From assembly GCF_963678635.1 (NCBI RefSeq), contig NC_087064.1:17663802-17727801 (forward strand): a stretch of DNA of 64,000 bases. Reading direction: 5' to 3'. The position numbers and the translations under genes were made by a program. The number at the start of each line of letters is the position of its first letter. Within the stretch, counting starts at the first letter, position 1. The stretch is from Symsagittifera roscoffensis (lineage: Eukaryota; Xenacoelomorpha; Acoela; Convolutidae). The notes below the pieces were generated by a model that was not told the DNA's origin, did not search any database, and saw only the letters and a list, made by a program, of their open reading frames with translations. This document shows, one piece after another, positions 41,288-53,000 of this stretch.

Positions 41288-42116
41288 TGTAACAGTCGCC
41301 TACTTCGGTCACATAAGAGGCTTAAGAGAAATAGGCCCAATAACCATTGGCTCAAGAGTCAGGGACACTATCTCTTGTGTTTTTCTACCTCAAGAACGGT
41401 CGGAGCCAATTCGGTTCGCTTGCGACATGAGACTAGAACCCGTTACAGCTTAAAGGCTACTACCAAAATATCCCTTACTCTAGAAAATAAGAACGTCCCC
41501 ATACTTAGGTCTCGAAAAACCCAAAATACACGAACGCCGTTAAAAACAGGGTCGGAACAATCCGTTAAGTTACTTTTTATTGGACAGTGGAACTTTGATC
41601 CATTTCAGATGGATCAACCTAAAACTCGCCTTATCTCAACATAACCATCATAAAATACACTCGAGAATTAGATAATATAACTAGATAAGTTTAATACTGA
41701 TCAGTCTTGATAACAGAAGTAAGTTTGGTAACAGAAAGTAGAATTGGAGTTTTTGTGTGAACCATTGGGACACTCAAGCTGTCCACCTTTCCATTGAAGG
41801 TTCACTCTGGTTCGTTTCGAATAGTTGTTCTCTCTTCTTTTTATTATCTCTCCTCCTATTTCGGGATAAAACAGCTCTGCTCGTGTATTATTTTGTATCG
41901 GGAAATTGCGAATAGCAATTTCCTGCTGTTTTCTTGAGTATTTTCCCGCAATTGTTAATTCGGTCGTTCTGATTTTTCACTTTTTGTTTTCAGTTGGTAC
42001 GAGAAAACTGAGCATGACAGGCTCCATTCGAAATTTTGAAAATTAAAACTTCACTCCAAAATCACAAATTCTCGTGTCTCTCAAGGTCAAACTTCCAGAT
42101 ATGACCGACTGGCACA
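41288..42116 (-). repeat. 5' LTR of the giant element
   Basis: 829 bp, matching 19688-20510 base for base except for scattered substitutions and a few small indels (densest near 41725-41755). In element sense it starts TGTGCCAGTCGG and ends GACTGTTACA, the usual TG...CA. It should hold the promoter; I see no convincing TATA box that I would place. Confidence 0.95.
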
Positions 42117-43369
42117 TTCTCGAAAACGTCGATGGCCACCACGCGCTTTTTCTGCTTAGAAACTGTTTGAGTCTGCCTAAATTGTTGTACTTTTTGCGAA
42201 CTGCGAGCTGCTTCAAGGAAGAGGATCTTCTTCGTGAGTGGAACAAATTCGTTGTCAGCGCCGTTTCTCGATGTGCCAATGTTAGGCTCGATGCTAACAG
42301 CCAGCTGCAGTCTCTGTTGCCTTCTTCTTCTGGTGGTCTTGGTCTGACGTCTGCTTTCCATCTCGCGCTTCCTGCATTTCTTGCGTCTGCGGTTGGTTGT
42401 GGTAGGCTGACCCAAACCATTCTTAGTAAGTTTGACATCAGCGATGATGCTGACATTACCTTTGCTTTTGCCTCTTGGTCATCCAAAACAGGGTTACAGA
42501 ATGTGCCGTCACAACCTGAGCTTCAGAAAACTTGGACAGCTCCGATCTACAAAATGTTATCTTCCGAACTTCTTGATAGTCTTGATGACATTGGTAGGAA
42601 GCGTTTTTTGTGCTTTTAGGGTAAACTTCCTGCTGCTTGGTTGAATGCATTGCCCTGTCAGTCACTAGGTTTAAAACTCACCAATTCTCAACTCAGAATC
42701 TCGGTCGGCCTTCGACTCGGGACTCCTCTGTGCGTTGAACATGTCTGTGTGTGCGGCAAGTCAGTCGACCGCTCGGCCTGGCATGGTTTGTCTTGTTCTC
42801 GCAGCGCTGGGAGGTTCGCTAGGCACTCTATGTTGAATCAATTTATTAAAGATTCACTTGGCACTCTTCAAATACATTCCATTTTGGAACCACCGGGTCT
42901 AAGCCGCACTGTTTTCAAGAGACCTGATGGACTATCTTTGGCTCCTTGGATTAGTGGGTCTTCTCTCGTCTGGGATGCCACTGTTGTAGATGGTTTTGCG
43001 CCCTCTAGGCTCCATGGTGGTGACTTGTATGCCGGTAAAGCTGCAACTGAAGCTGAAGATCTGAAAGCGAAGAAATATGAGCCTTTAGTCCGAGATGGAT
43101 ATTTTTTCCAGGGAGTTGCCTTTGAGACACAGGGAGAATGCGGCAGTGACACCCTTAGGATTATTCGTGATCTTGGTAGACGCCTTACTGATGCCACTCG
43201 TGCACCATCTTTCTTAGAACAGCGTATTTCAGTAGCACTCCAGATTGCGAACGCGGCATCCGTTCTTGGGACAATAAAGCCCACTGACTCTCTTGAAGAC
43301 ATTTTTTTTTTATCTCTGAGCCTTGTATTTTGTACATATATTTGTATATATTGTTTGGTTATTTTATAG
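42117..43369 (+). pseudogene. LINE RT C-terminus, CCHC knuckle and restriction-like endonuclease
   Basis: Frame one (to 42619) has HALFLLRNCLSLPKLLYFLR, the RT thumb region of this LINE group. After one in-frame TAG, the same protein continues: CVCGKSVDRSAWHGLSC is a CCHC-type knuckle, followed by EPPGLSRTVFKRPDG and SSLVWDATVVDGF, giving the PD...D core of a restriction-like endonuclease, then KAATEAEDLKAKKY and VAFETQGECG. Such enzymes nick the target to prime reverse transcription. The stop shows that this copy is dead. Confidence 0.82.
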
Positions 43370-43376
43370 AATTAAT
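42117..43376 (+). mobile_element. LINE with PHD finger, 3' part
   Basis: Resumes the LINE interrupted at 19687. It encodes the rest of RT and the C-terminal nuclease and ends in AT-rich 3' UTR with TTTTTTTTTT near 43376. It is followed at once by repeat R, which in copy 1 sits directly after the element tail, so the LINE lies between these two. Confidence 0.85.
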
Positions 43377-43884
43377 TCTTTTTTTTTTAAAAAAGTTGGA
43401 ATAAGAACAAACATTTTCGCTAGTCAGAATAAGTACGAAATTTTTTGCTGAGAAAAACGGAAACAAGATAGAAATTTGCAGTCGAAGATATTAGCGGAAG
43501 AGCATTCCGAATTGTTACGATTGTGCAGCTACAATTGTTTCGGAGTAGTTCCCGAGAAATTGGAGTGGTATTGGGAGGATTTTGCTTCCCTTTCTGGTCA
43601 ACAAGACAGCTTTTCGACCGGCTTCAAGAATCCGGAAGGGTCTCGGGAAAAGACTAAATACTGAATTTTTACAACTTTTAGCTACTCAGTATGTACTGAA
43701 TCGAATTAAATAAACTCAAACTCGTTTTTAGTTATTGAGAAGCCACGAGTTGAGGGAAAGGGTTGATCCGTCTCCGATGCATATGATGATTTTTATCTAC
43801 TGACAAAAGCAATTGTAACATGATCATAAGTAGTAGCCCTGTTTTTAGGAGTGACCTCGTGGTCTGGCGATACTGAGACCCAGC
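43377..43884 (+). repeat. Repeat R, copy 2, with terminal host exon
   Basis: Matches 12440-12946. The acceptor-like AATTTGCAG, a 61-codon open exon ending in TGA at 43662-43664, and AATAAA at 43709-43714 are all preserved. Relative to copy 1 one Gln codon is missing and a few residues differ (for example LAEEHSELLRL). Either copy could be the working last exon of a host gene lying to the left. Confidence 0.6.
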
Positions 43885-44090
43885 CATGAGTTCACTATTT
43901 TAGCATGATGAAAAATGACTTAAATGCTTGAAGTTGCTCTGTGACGATGCAGATCATGCTTTTTATCAAGTTCCATGGACTTGATATCATCATGTCAAGT
44001 GTTTTGATTGCTTTGTAAAACGTGTGGTTGCCTCCCATAGTGTAATTTATTTTTTTTGTAGCAGATGGGAAATTTTTTTTGCAGGTATTC
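43885..44090. other. Upstream region of the CUB gene
   Basis: AT-rich, no ORF. It contains CTGTGACGATGCAGATCATG and a long T-run ending TTTTTTTTGCAG at 44073-44084, which is an acceptor-like signal just before the first coding exon. The gene may therefore have an upstream non-coding exon, or the transcript may be trans-spliced here. Confidence 0.4.
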
Positions 44091-47000
44091 ATGATCCAAT
44101 TTTCATTCCTTTTTATGCTCTGTGGCTTTTGTATAGCACAACATACGCCACTAAGCGAACCAGCGGTTGTTTACCACACGAATATCAAGTATGAACCATC
44201 TTACTGTGAGTATCTTTTAACTAACGTTTCCCTAGTTCTAGTTCCAGTGTTTTATTATGAGTGATATTTTAGTTAACTGTTCATCGACGTCATATGCTAT
44301 CAAATATTCGCCCTACATCTCCGTGTCCAATATAGTTGGACTACAAACTGACTGTGTTTTCAATGCCGACTCTTTCTACATAACGCTATGGACTGAAGAC
44401 AAGCCATATACTGGGATTTTGAAAGCCGCTCTTCCATTTATTGCAGCATTTGCCGTGAAAGGTGTTGGCATTACTGACGCATCAAATCAAGATGCTTTTA
44501 ACTCTGTCTGCAAAGATTTGATTGACAAACTTATCAAAGTAAGCATTTTTTCCTAATTACACGCTTATGTAAGGTCAATTGTTTATGAATGGTTCCCTGT
44601 TTCACTCCAGCGTAGAAACATCATAGTATATGTTACCGTCCCACTACTTCCGATAGATAGTTTGTGCGTTTCAAGGTCTTAACTTGAAGACTAAATGTGA
44701 TTCATAAACAATCTTAGATGACACTACAATGGAACAGAACAAGCTTTGGGAAAGAATGGAACGATTTTTGATTTCGACATTTTCAGAAAATATACCACAA
44801 TAATCATCTGGTATACAATCATATGCTTGCTTTCGATTGGAAATTTTTCGGGTGGAAGTGTTGAAAATTTCAATGAAAATCTCAAAGCTAGTATGAAAAG
44901 TTTTTAGTTTTCTGAACAAAAAACCGTTTGTTCATTTCTTGTCATATTACTACTATCTTCAGGTAACGGATTGTTTTCTCTTGTTTGGTTCATTATTTTT
45001 GCTCCTGTGTTAGTAATACGGAAAATTTTCAAAAGAAATTAAAATCCAGAAAATTTGTTTTACAGTATTTTTTGATTCAGTGATCGGTAACTGAGTTTTG
45101 GCAAATTCTGCACTGTGGTTATTCGCCAACTTAAGCTACACACGAGGTTCAAAGAAAATGGCCCTATAACTAATGGCTTAAGGGCCAGGGACATTACCTC
45201 TTGTGTTGTTGCACCGCAATCTTATATAGGTTGCGATGATTTTTTTTCAGGAAGATTTAAAATTTGTTAAGGCTTTTTAAGTTCACCTCATTTCCTTTAT
45301 TAAAAGGAAGGCGAGCTCCACCATCGAACAGCAAAAATTTAAAGATCACGTAAAACCTGATCGATTTTTAAATTCGAAAATGGAATTTAATTATCAGATT
45401 TACCAGCGAAATAAAGATTTTACCTATTGATCCAGTTTTTTCACTTGCGAGAGTAAGTGACTTGTTATCGGGAACTAGACTTTCCCGTAAACAACTTTTT
45501 TTACACATATGCTGCTCAATTTCAGCTGCTGCTCTGACATACACTACTTCTTAGATCACTGAAAGTTCAAGTAAAACTACTTCTTAGATCACTCAAGTCT
45601 TACGAAAAGTCGTTTATAAAAAAAATGTTGTTCTCGGACTTTTAGTTTTCGTCCTAATTCTTCTTGGCTGAAGGCGTGTTTTTGTTCCAATTGCAATTTA
45701 TTTTATCTGGTGTGCCTCTCAACTGTTTTTTTTCAAAGCTTAGGTTTTGATTTTTGATTCAAACAGTTTGCTCCAGTTTTTATTAAAACGTGTCCTATGA
45801 AAATGTATGGGATTTGTTTTTTCATTTCATTTGTTTGAGACTCTTAGGATAATTTTTTCACTATTTGAAAAAAAAAAATAGTTTTTTTTTCTCAAATGGA
45901 AAGACCGCTAATTCACCTGTGTGCCTGCATAGAAATGTTGTCTGTTTTTAAAACGTACCCCACTTTCTGCAGCCTTCGAAAAAGTGTCTGGAGGGAATTT
46001 TCGATCCATATGTTGGATTTTTTCATATCGAACACTACCCTCCCGAATTCGAGACTGTAAGTTGTATAAATACTGGAGTTAAGGAGAAGCTCCCCTGTTC
46101 AAGCAGCCGCGCACTAATTTTTTCCCACAAAAAGTTTTAGCTCTCGGAAAAACATAAATTTTTCAATTTGTTCGTTTTTTCTTGAAAACTAACCTTCTTC
46201 CTAGTCTGAGATTTTGGGTTCAATAACGTGTTGCGCGATTTTGGGTTCAATAACGTGTGTTTGTATTAATAGAAAAAACAGGTTGAGTGATGCGCCACTG
46301 ATTTAGCGGCTATGTCCAAATTTTTTTTCCACAAAAATGTTGAGGCCCTCGGAAAAGTCAAATATTTGATTTTTTGACCTTTTTTTGAACCTTTTGATTT
46401 TTCCTTAAAAAATAACCTTCACCAATCTGAAATTTTATGTTCAACGGAAAGAATTGCTTGCCGATCCTTTTCTCTCTAACTGAGTTGATTTGATTAAAAA
46501 AGTGTCGACCATAACATTTTCTTGGTGTTCCAAAAACTTCAAACTCATAGATTTGTGATATTTTATACAGACATATTTTATGTTGATATAACACTTTTCC
46601 GCCGGTTTTTTGACTGGGTTGTTTTTTTATTGCAATTGACGCGAAGTTACACTTCGCCTCTGTGACTTAATCAAATGTTTAAGGTCTGGATCAGCGTTGA
46701 CAGTGAATATGACCTTCAAATTGACCCCCAAACAGTTTCGTTGGATTCCGGTGGTGAAAATTGCATCGGATACTACCAGTTCTTCTCGAAGATTGGAAAA
46801 TTCAAAGTAATGAAAAGCGCGATCAAACAAGATGAACTCAACTCAGAAAATGCGATTGTCTTTATGTCAGATGATCTTCTCTCGAGCAGCTTTGAATATT
46901 ACGAGTGTTAGTGATAACTACTTATAGTCGTGGAGAATAGTTTTTTGATTTTTTTTCGTGCAAACTGAATATTTTGTAGTGAAGTACTGCTCTTCGGAAA

Positions 47001-50000
47001 AGAAACCCATGAAATTGAGACACGGAGGTGCGGTACAAAATCCTATGGCTGTTCTTGACGGAGAATATCCCTCGGGCACCCAATGCTACTACCAGGTTGT
47101 GCCAGAGGCCGATCACTGCCACACCGTCCTCTTTTTCGAACAGTCGCCATTCGAGACTAGAGAAGAATGTGAGCTCTGGGCAATTGAGGTAAGAAATAAA
47201 AGTCAGCTCAAAATTTTTGAGGATTTTAAGTGAGTAGTGTTTGGAAATAAGCATATATCGTTAACTTCAAGTTGCTAGACAAACTGAAAACACTACTCAC
47301 TTAATAGCCTCAAAGTATTTATACTGAAGTTACCGATATATGTTTCTATTTTCAAAAGATAGATCTAGCTAAAATTTACAAGAAATGCCTCGCAGGAAAT
47401 TAATGAGCAAACAGATTTGCTTATGTTTTCGTTCTCAAATTAGTCCTCTAATAAGCAAGGGTACTGCAATCGGGTACTAGGCGTGTTTTTCCGTTTTTTT
47501 TACAGTGTATCAATTAGAAGGTCTTCAGTTCTAGTCAAGTTGCACATTTAACAGCTTTGGTGGTATATAAACCAGCCGAAAACACGGAAGTGTTATATTT
47601 TAGTTAAAATGATGTAGATTTGCAGCAGGCTTATGTACTCAGTGCATTTTCGTTTGGTTTATAGTTAAGCTAATTTTATTGTTATTGCTTGGTTTATCAG
47701 TTGCAAGCTGCTTCAGTGTGCCGAACTTCTTCTGCAGCTCTAAAGTGAGCTTGCATTTTTAGTGGTGATTCTAGAGACCTAAAGCCGCCATCTGTATTGA
47801 ATCGTTTAGACGAGAAGCACGTTATCTATTTTTCAGAGTTAACCTGTTGCCGGAGCATCCCAGTCCAAAATTTCATCATCACTGGCTATTTCAGCAGTGC
47901 GCCACAGCCCGAGGTCGGGTAGCGAAAAATCATGATTCACCGAATCGCAAATTTCGGGTATTAATGCCGGGGACAGTGAATCTGATTCTAATTTTGTTAT
48001 GTCCATATGCGAGAGAAATTTTACCATTAAGATCATAATGTCTTTTATTGTAAAATGGAGATAAAGCAAGTTTGCTTACATCGCTTATTGAGATATAATG
48101 ATTTTTACTCGGAATTATTTTCATTCGTTTTCTGATTTTGTTTCCATTAAATAAAGCAGATTTGTACGATTCGTGATGGAGTGATATTTTCACCGAGTAG
48201 TTCACTCCCTTTGCACTGCGTTTGCTGTTGTACTTGTCAGAGTCAAAATAGGAAATTGAGCACTCTTTAGGCGTCAGGAACACAGCCTCCGATATATACA
48301 TCCGTTTGGCTCATCAGATAGTTAGAGGAATTTTTGTTCTCTACGGAAAGCAAGAAGTGTTTCGGTGGATGTTCACTGAAATCCATTTGGTTTTTCAATT
48401 CAATCAGGTCTTTTAACTCATCTGTTGTTTTTACTTAGTAAAATAGAGAATCTGTATCTTTATAAAAGACACGTGTTCTCTCCCTATACTAGGTAATCAT
48501 TTTCTCACATCTAAAATAGCTTAGCAAGATAAGTTGGTTTTTTCCTATTGATTTTGTCCTTGGTCATTGTAACGCCTACTAAGTAATCTTTGAAGTTTTT
48601 GAATCGGTTGAAATTAAACTTGTTAACAGTAAAATGTCCCTTGTTCTGTGTTTGTAACAACAATCAAACTTTCTCTTCGTCTCAAAATTTCCATAGTTTT
48701 TTTTTCAAAACACGCAATTTCGAGAAGCTTGAAGTTTTTTTTAAAGTTTGATAGTCCTGGCTGCTGGGGTAGCTTGGTGTTTTGTTGATTTTGTTTTCTT
48801 TTTAAAATCAGCTCATTTTTTCTATTAAAAAGAAGGCAAACTCCATTATCGAATAGCAAAATTGTAAAAGTCACGAAAACGTGATCGTCTTAATTCGAAA
48901 GTGGATTTTAATTTTGAGATATCTCTTTAAAATAAAAGAATTGCCTATGGATACGGTTTTCTTCAATTGGGTTAATGTAATAAAAAAAGTGAGAATCAGA
49001 AATTTTTCGAGAATTTCAAAAAACGAAAGGTCATCTGTTTTTTTTTTTCTACGAAATCTGAAAGTGTTTTTTTTTTGTTTGCGTGCGTTCATTGGCTATG
49101 CCTTTTTTCAACTTTGGCTATGTTCACGCTTGAGATTAATAAGAGTTATCGAACCGGAATTTGTACTTTTTTGGGTTTATTTACTAGTTTAACAGAATCA
49201 CTTGAATTTCTTAACATTGGTTCATTTGAAATCAAAAGTCAGGCGACTTCAATTCCCGCGAGTGGCGAAGAGGTAATCCACCTGTCTATAAAGACAAAGC
49301 TCAAGGGTTCGAATCCGTCCAGGACCCGTTTTTGTATGCGGAAAATTGACCGCACGTCAGAAAAATCTTTGTCGGACTTCTATTTGTCTGATTTTTTCGT
49401 TGGCTAAGTTTCCGCAGGATCAAATTTGCCTAAAATTAGAGCTGAACTCAAAAATTATTATTTTTTGTTTTCCGGTTTTTGATAAGTAATTGAGTTCCAA
49501 CAAGTTTTGCCTATTTTTTTTACTTTTATTAAAAAGTTTTGGAAGTTGTTTTCTTTATTCAAGGAGATTTCTTTGCATTTGGTACATTGGTATAACTTAC
49601 TTATGCTTGAGGCGACACATCTCAGAAGTTAGATTTGAATCGAGACCTTGAACCTAGTCCAAGTAGTAAATTCATAAGGTTGTTTTCGATTTGACGAATT
49701 TCATTCGATGTCACGAGTGTGTTTCTTCTTGGCTATAAAAAGTTATTAACTTGAATTGCGTCTTTTTTTTGTAATCTACATTTTTTGTGACACAGCTCTC
49801 TTACCAATGCTTATGAACTTAATCTTTGATAAGTTTGATGTAATGGTGTGTTTTTATAGGCATTCTCAATGAGTTATTCCTGGATTTTCTTTTCTTTTGC
49901 GGCAATTGCTTGAAACTTGCGTTCGAATTTTTAAAAGCTTTTTAAAAATTTAGTTCTTTCTTTTTCATCTTAGCTTAAAAAAGGTAACGGGCCTAGTCGT

Positions 50001-53000
50001 ATCGTCTAATGTTCCCAAAGAAGAGGCGCCGATCTAGGTTTCTTCCGAGGGGCGCGGATTTTTGGAAAAACGGTTGCATAAATTGAATTCAAAAATCAAC
50101 AAAATTTAAACAATTTTATACCAAAGTGAGTCTGCGATTTTTTGCGGCAAATCTGTCTATGACATCCTGAACCTCTATTTTCACTTCTTTGTGGATTAAT
50201 ATTAAAGCTAAATTCGATAAGCGATCTTCTTTCATATGGGATCGAAGGTAGTTCTTCAGCAGTTTTGCAGTGGGGGTCTGTTGGGGCTGTCCAGAAGAGC
50301 GAACTTGATATCACGGTCCATCTCCAGCGAGTTGAAGTTAATGACTCCTATGTCCATCGCCAGCGAGTTGAAGTCATTGACTCCTATGTCCATGTAAGCT
50401 AGAGACTGCAGGGCTTGCTCAGAAAGCGGAGATATAGAACAAGTTGATGAAAGGATTTATCTTTTTTGATGGCCAAAGGTGCCAAAGGCTCTGAGAGCCT
50501 TGAGGGTCCAGGTATGGGCGTGTCAGGTTTGATGGTCTAAGGTTGCTAGGCTCAGGAGTAGTAGAACTGGATGAGGGTGGTGAGATCTTGGGTCCGCTGG
50601 TGGAGAAGGCCTTGAGCGTCTCGAAGCCAGAGTCCTTGGGAGCAGCATGCTTTGACATCGGGAAGGTTGAAGTTGAAGTCCAGTCCAGAGTGCAGTGTGA
50701 AGTCCAGTGAAGAAGTTTCTGGAATGAGGATGGTAGTTTTGAACGGGGTATATATACTATGAACGAGGCAGGTTTACTCAAATCAGACTCATTTTCACAC
50801 CTAAAAGTTTTCATACCTCTTGTACTTTCAGACCTCTACTACAAATTGACCGGCGCCGAAGGTGCACTTTGAATTTTTTTTGAAAAAAAAACCAATTGGG
50901 GGATCCGTTGGATTGTGTCGGTGTCAAATACTTGAGGGGGCGGGGCGTCCGCCCCCCTAAATCCGCTACTGCTAAAGAACATACTAGTTGCTTGGTTGCA
51001 AGTTGGTAAACCCAAAGTTGGCTAGTTTTAATTTGCTTCGTATTAGCCTAGTACTTAGCTACTTACAATATTCAGCTGTGATTTCCAGTACGATGCTCAA
51101 AAATCTAACCGTTAAGCTAGAAAAACAGGTTAGCTGGCCCCTTGAAGCCTGCTACAGTGTGTCGAAATTGCGATCTTCGGCAAACTAAAATTTGAGCATT
51201 AAATTCAACCTGTTTGTTTTTGCTTGATTACATCGTCATTATTTAATCACCAGTTTTTATAAGGTCAAAAATCTGCGTTTCGATTACTAAAGGTGGATTC
51301 GTTTTACAGACCGCAAAATAAGATACTTGAGAACAAATAATTTTGCTTACACCGTTTTTGCTATAGCCAATACGCAAAAAGGGGTCTTTAGAAAAGGTAT
51401 TTTAATACATAATGATCACCAACTAATGGAGCAATTTTTTCAAAATTAAAATAACTCTATATCAAAAAACTATATAATTTTTTGAACCAATTTAAGAGAC
51501 TCAAGCCAAGTGTCATACGGGAAGGTATGATTCAAATCATTCAAGTTCTCTGAACTTAATTGCCTTTGCCCATTCTCAGTATTTGTTCAATTTCTACATT
51601 GCTGGCAAACTTCGATTAATGTTTGTTCTTTAAAATCAAATTACAAGAAATTCAGTAACTTGTTGTATTACGTTGGTCTAAGGGCAAATATAGATTTTTG
51701 TGCCTTTCTGTGCTTCGGGGGGTGGGGACTCAATTCAAAATCATTCATAGCTCAAAATTTTTTCAGCTCTACGGGTGTCTACCCAAGTATTGTCTGCTTA
51801 TTTACTGCCTTGTCTGAATGCTAATTTAACGCTAGCAATAGTTTTTTTCCTCTAAATGAGCCTAATTTGAGACAAAAGTATGACATTTTTGGTTGACGCT
51901 GTTTTTCGACTCATGGGCTGTTTTTCGTACTCATGGGAGTTTTTTCGGCTAGCTGCGGTGCGATGTTTTTCTTTCATCGGAAATGTGTGAAGCAAATTTT
52001 TGCCTCCGTGTGAAAAACTCTCCATGCTTAAAAGTTTCGAACATTTTTGCAGCTTTCAGAAAGCGTTTAATTCATCTCTTGGAACATATATTTCACATTA
52101 GTTCTTGGTCGAGAGTTCTTGCTGTTCTAAGTATATTTGAGTTGAGAATAATTTAGTGAAAAGAAGTGAATAAGGAATTTTACGGTCCAGGAAGTTTACG
52201 GAATTTTTGGTTAGGATATTTGAAAAGTTTTTCGGGGAAATGAATTTCATGCTCCACTCCTTCCCCTAATGAGAAAATGGGAAAAAATTCTACCAAGTAC
52301 GAACGAAAAGTAAAGATGATGCTGATGCAAGCTCAGTAACCAGTTACTTCTTTTTTTTTCTGCCATTATCTGAAGGTTAAAGTCTAAGATAGTCTCAACT
52401 TTTCCAGTAGTCTTTATTAATCTTTTTTGTCATGAAATGACAATCCTTTCCGTATCCAATCCTATCCGTCTCTAGCATGTTTAATTGTCATTGATTGTAG
52501 TGAAGACACTTATATAGTTCGTGAAGATTTTTTTCAGGAAAAGTCTTAAAGTTTGCTGACACTCGAACTTTGGGATTTGATTTTTGATTTCTTTTCAAGT
52601 GCATTTCCAAAAATGTGTCCTGAAATGGATTACAGCTGATCGTGTATCGAGCTACAAAGAATTAATGACTAAGACGAAAATTTTAGCCTAAAAATGTTTT
52701 TTCAACTACTGAATCTGCTGTATCTATCAAAACTATGTAATGAACTTCCGGAACAGATTGATTTCCAACTCATCGAAATAAATGGAAATGAACAGTTTGT
52801 GTTTCGAACTTGTCTTTAGTTGTGCTAGTTTTATTTTAAAAGCATATAAGATTCTTGCAATTTAGAAAACTTCAGTATGACCATTATTCCGCAAAATTCA
52901 AAGTTTTAAAAGAAATTAATAATTTTTTTCTTCGGTTTTACTTCAAAGAAGCTCAGACAAATTTGAATTTTTTGTAGACTAGTCTACAAAAAAGTGATCA

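Larger units (their letters stand above)
19688..42116 (-). mobile_element. Giant (22.4 kb) Ty3/gypsy LTR retrotransposon
   Basis: Two near-identical LTRs (19688-20510 and 41288-42116) enclose gag, protease, RT/RNase H, integrase and about 10 kb of further coding sequence, all on the - strand. LTRs begin TGTGCC and end TTACA in element sense. The target is a LINE RT gene; TTCT flanks both sides (19685-19688 and 42117-42120, with one base shared with the LTR end). The two LTRs differ at about 3 percent, so the insertion is not brand new. Gene order is that of Ty3/gypsy (PR-RT-RH-IN). Normal members of this superfamily are 5-10 kb. The extra length is a post-integrase block with macro-like and SGNH hydrolase modules plus orphan proteins. 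Around fifteen frame breaks lie along the coding region. Confidence 0.93.
50015..50979 (-). mobile_element. hAT transposon remnant, internally deleted
   Basis: On the right, CCCCCCTAAATCCGCTACTG ends at 50971; in reverse this is CAGTAGCGGATTTAGGGG, the typical start of hAT elements. On the left, GAGGCGCCGATCTAGG begins at 50023. The flanks CCAAAGAA (50015-50022) and CTAAAGAA (50972-50979) are an 8-bp target duplication with one mismatch, the length expected for hAT. At about 950 bp it lacks most of the transposase, leaving only the C-terminus. Confidence 0.72.

Noticed and set aside
50419-50814. 131-codon - strand ORF as a host gene
   Set aside because: It lies wholly between the ends of a hAT remnant, is low-complexity and has no splice context.
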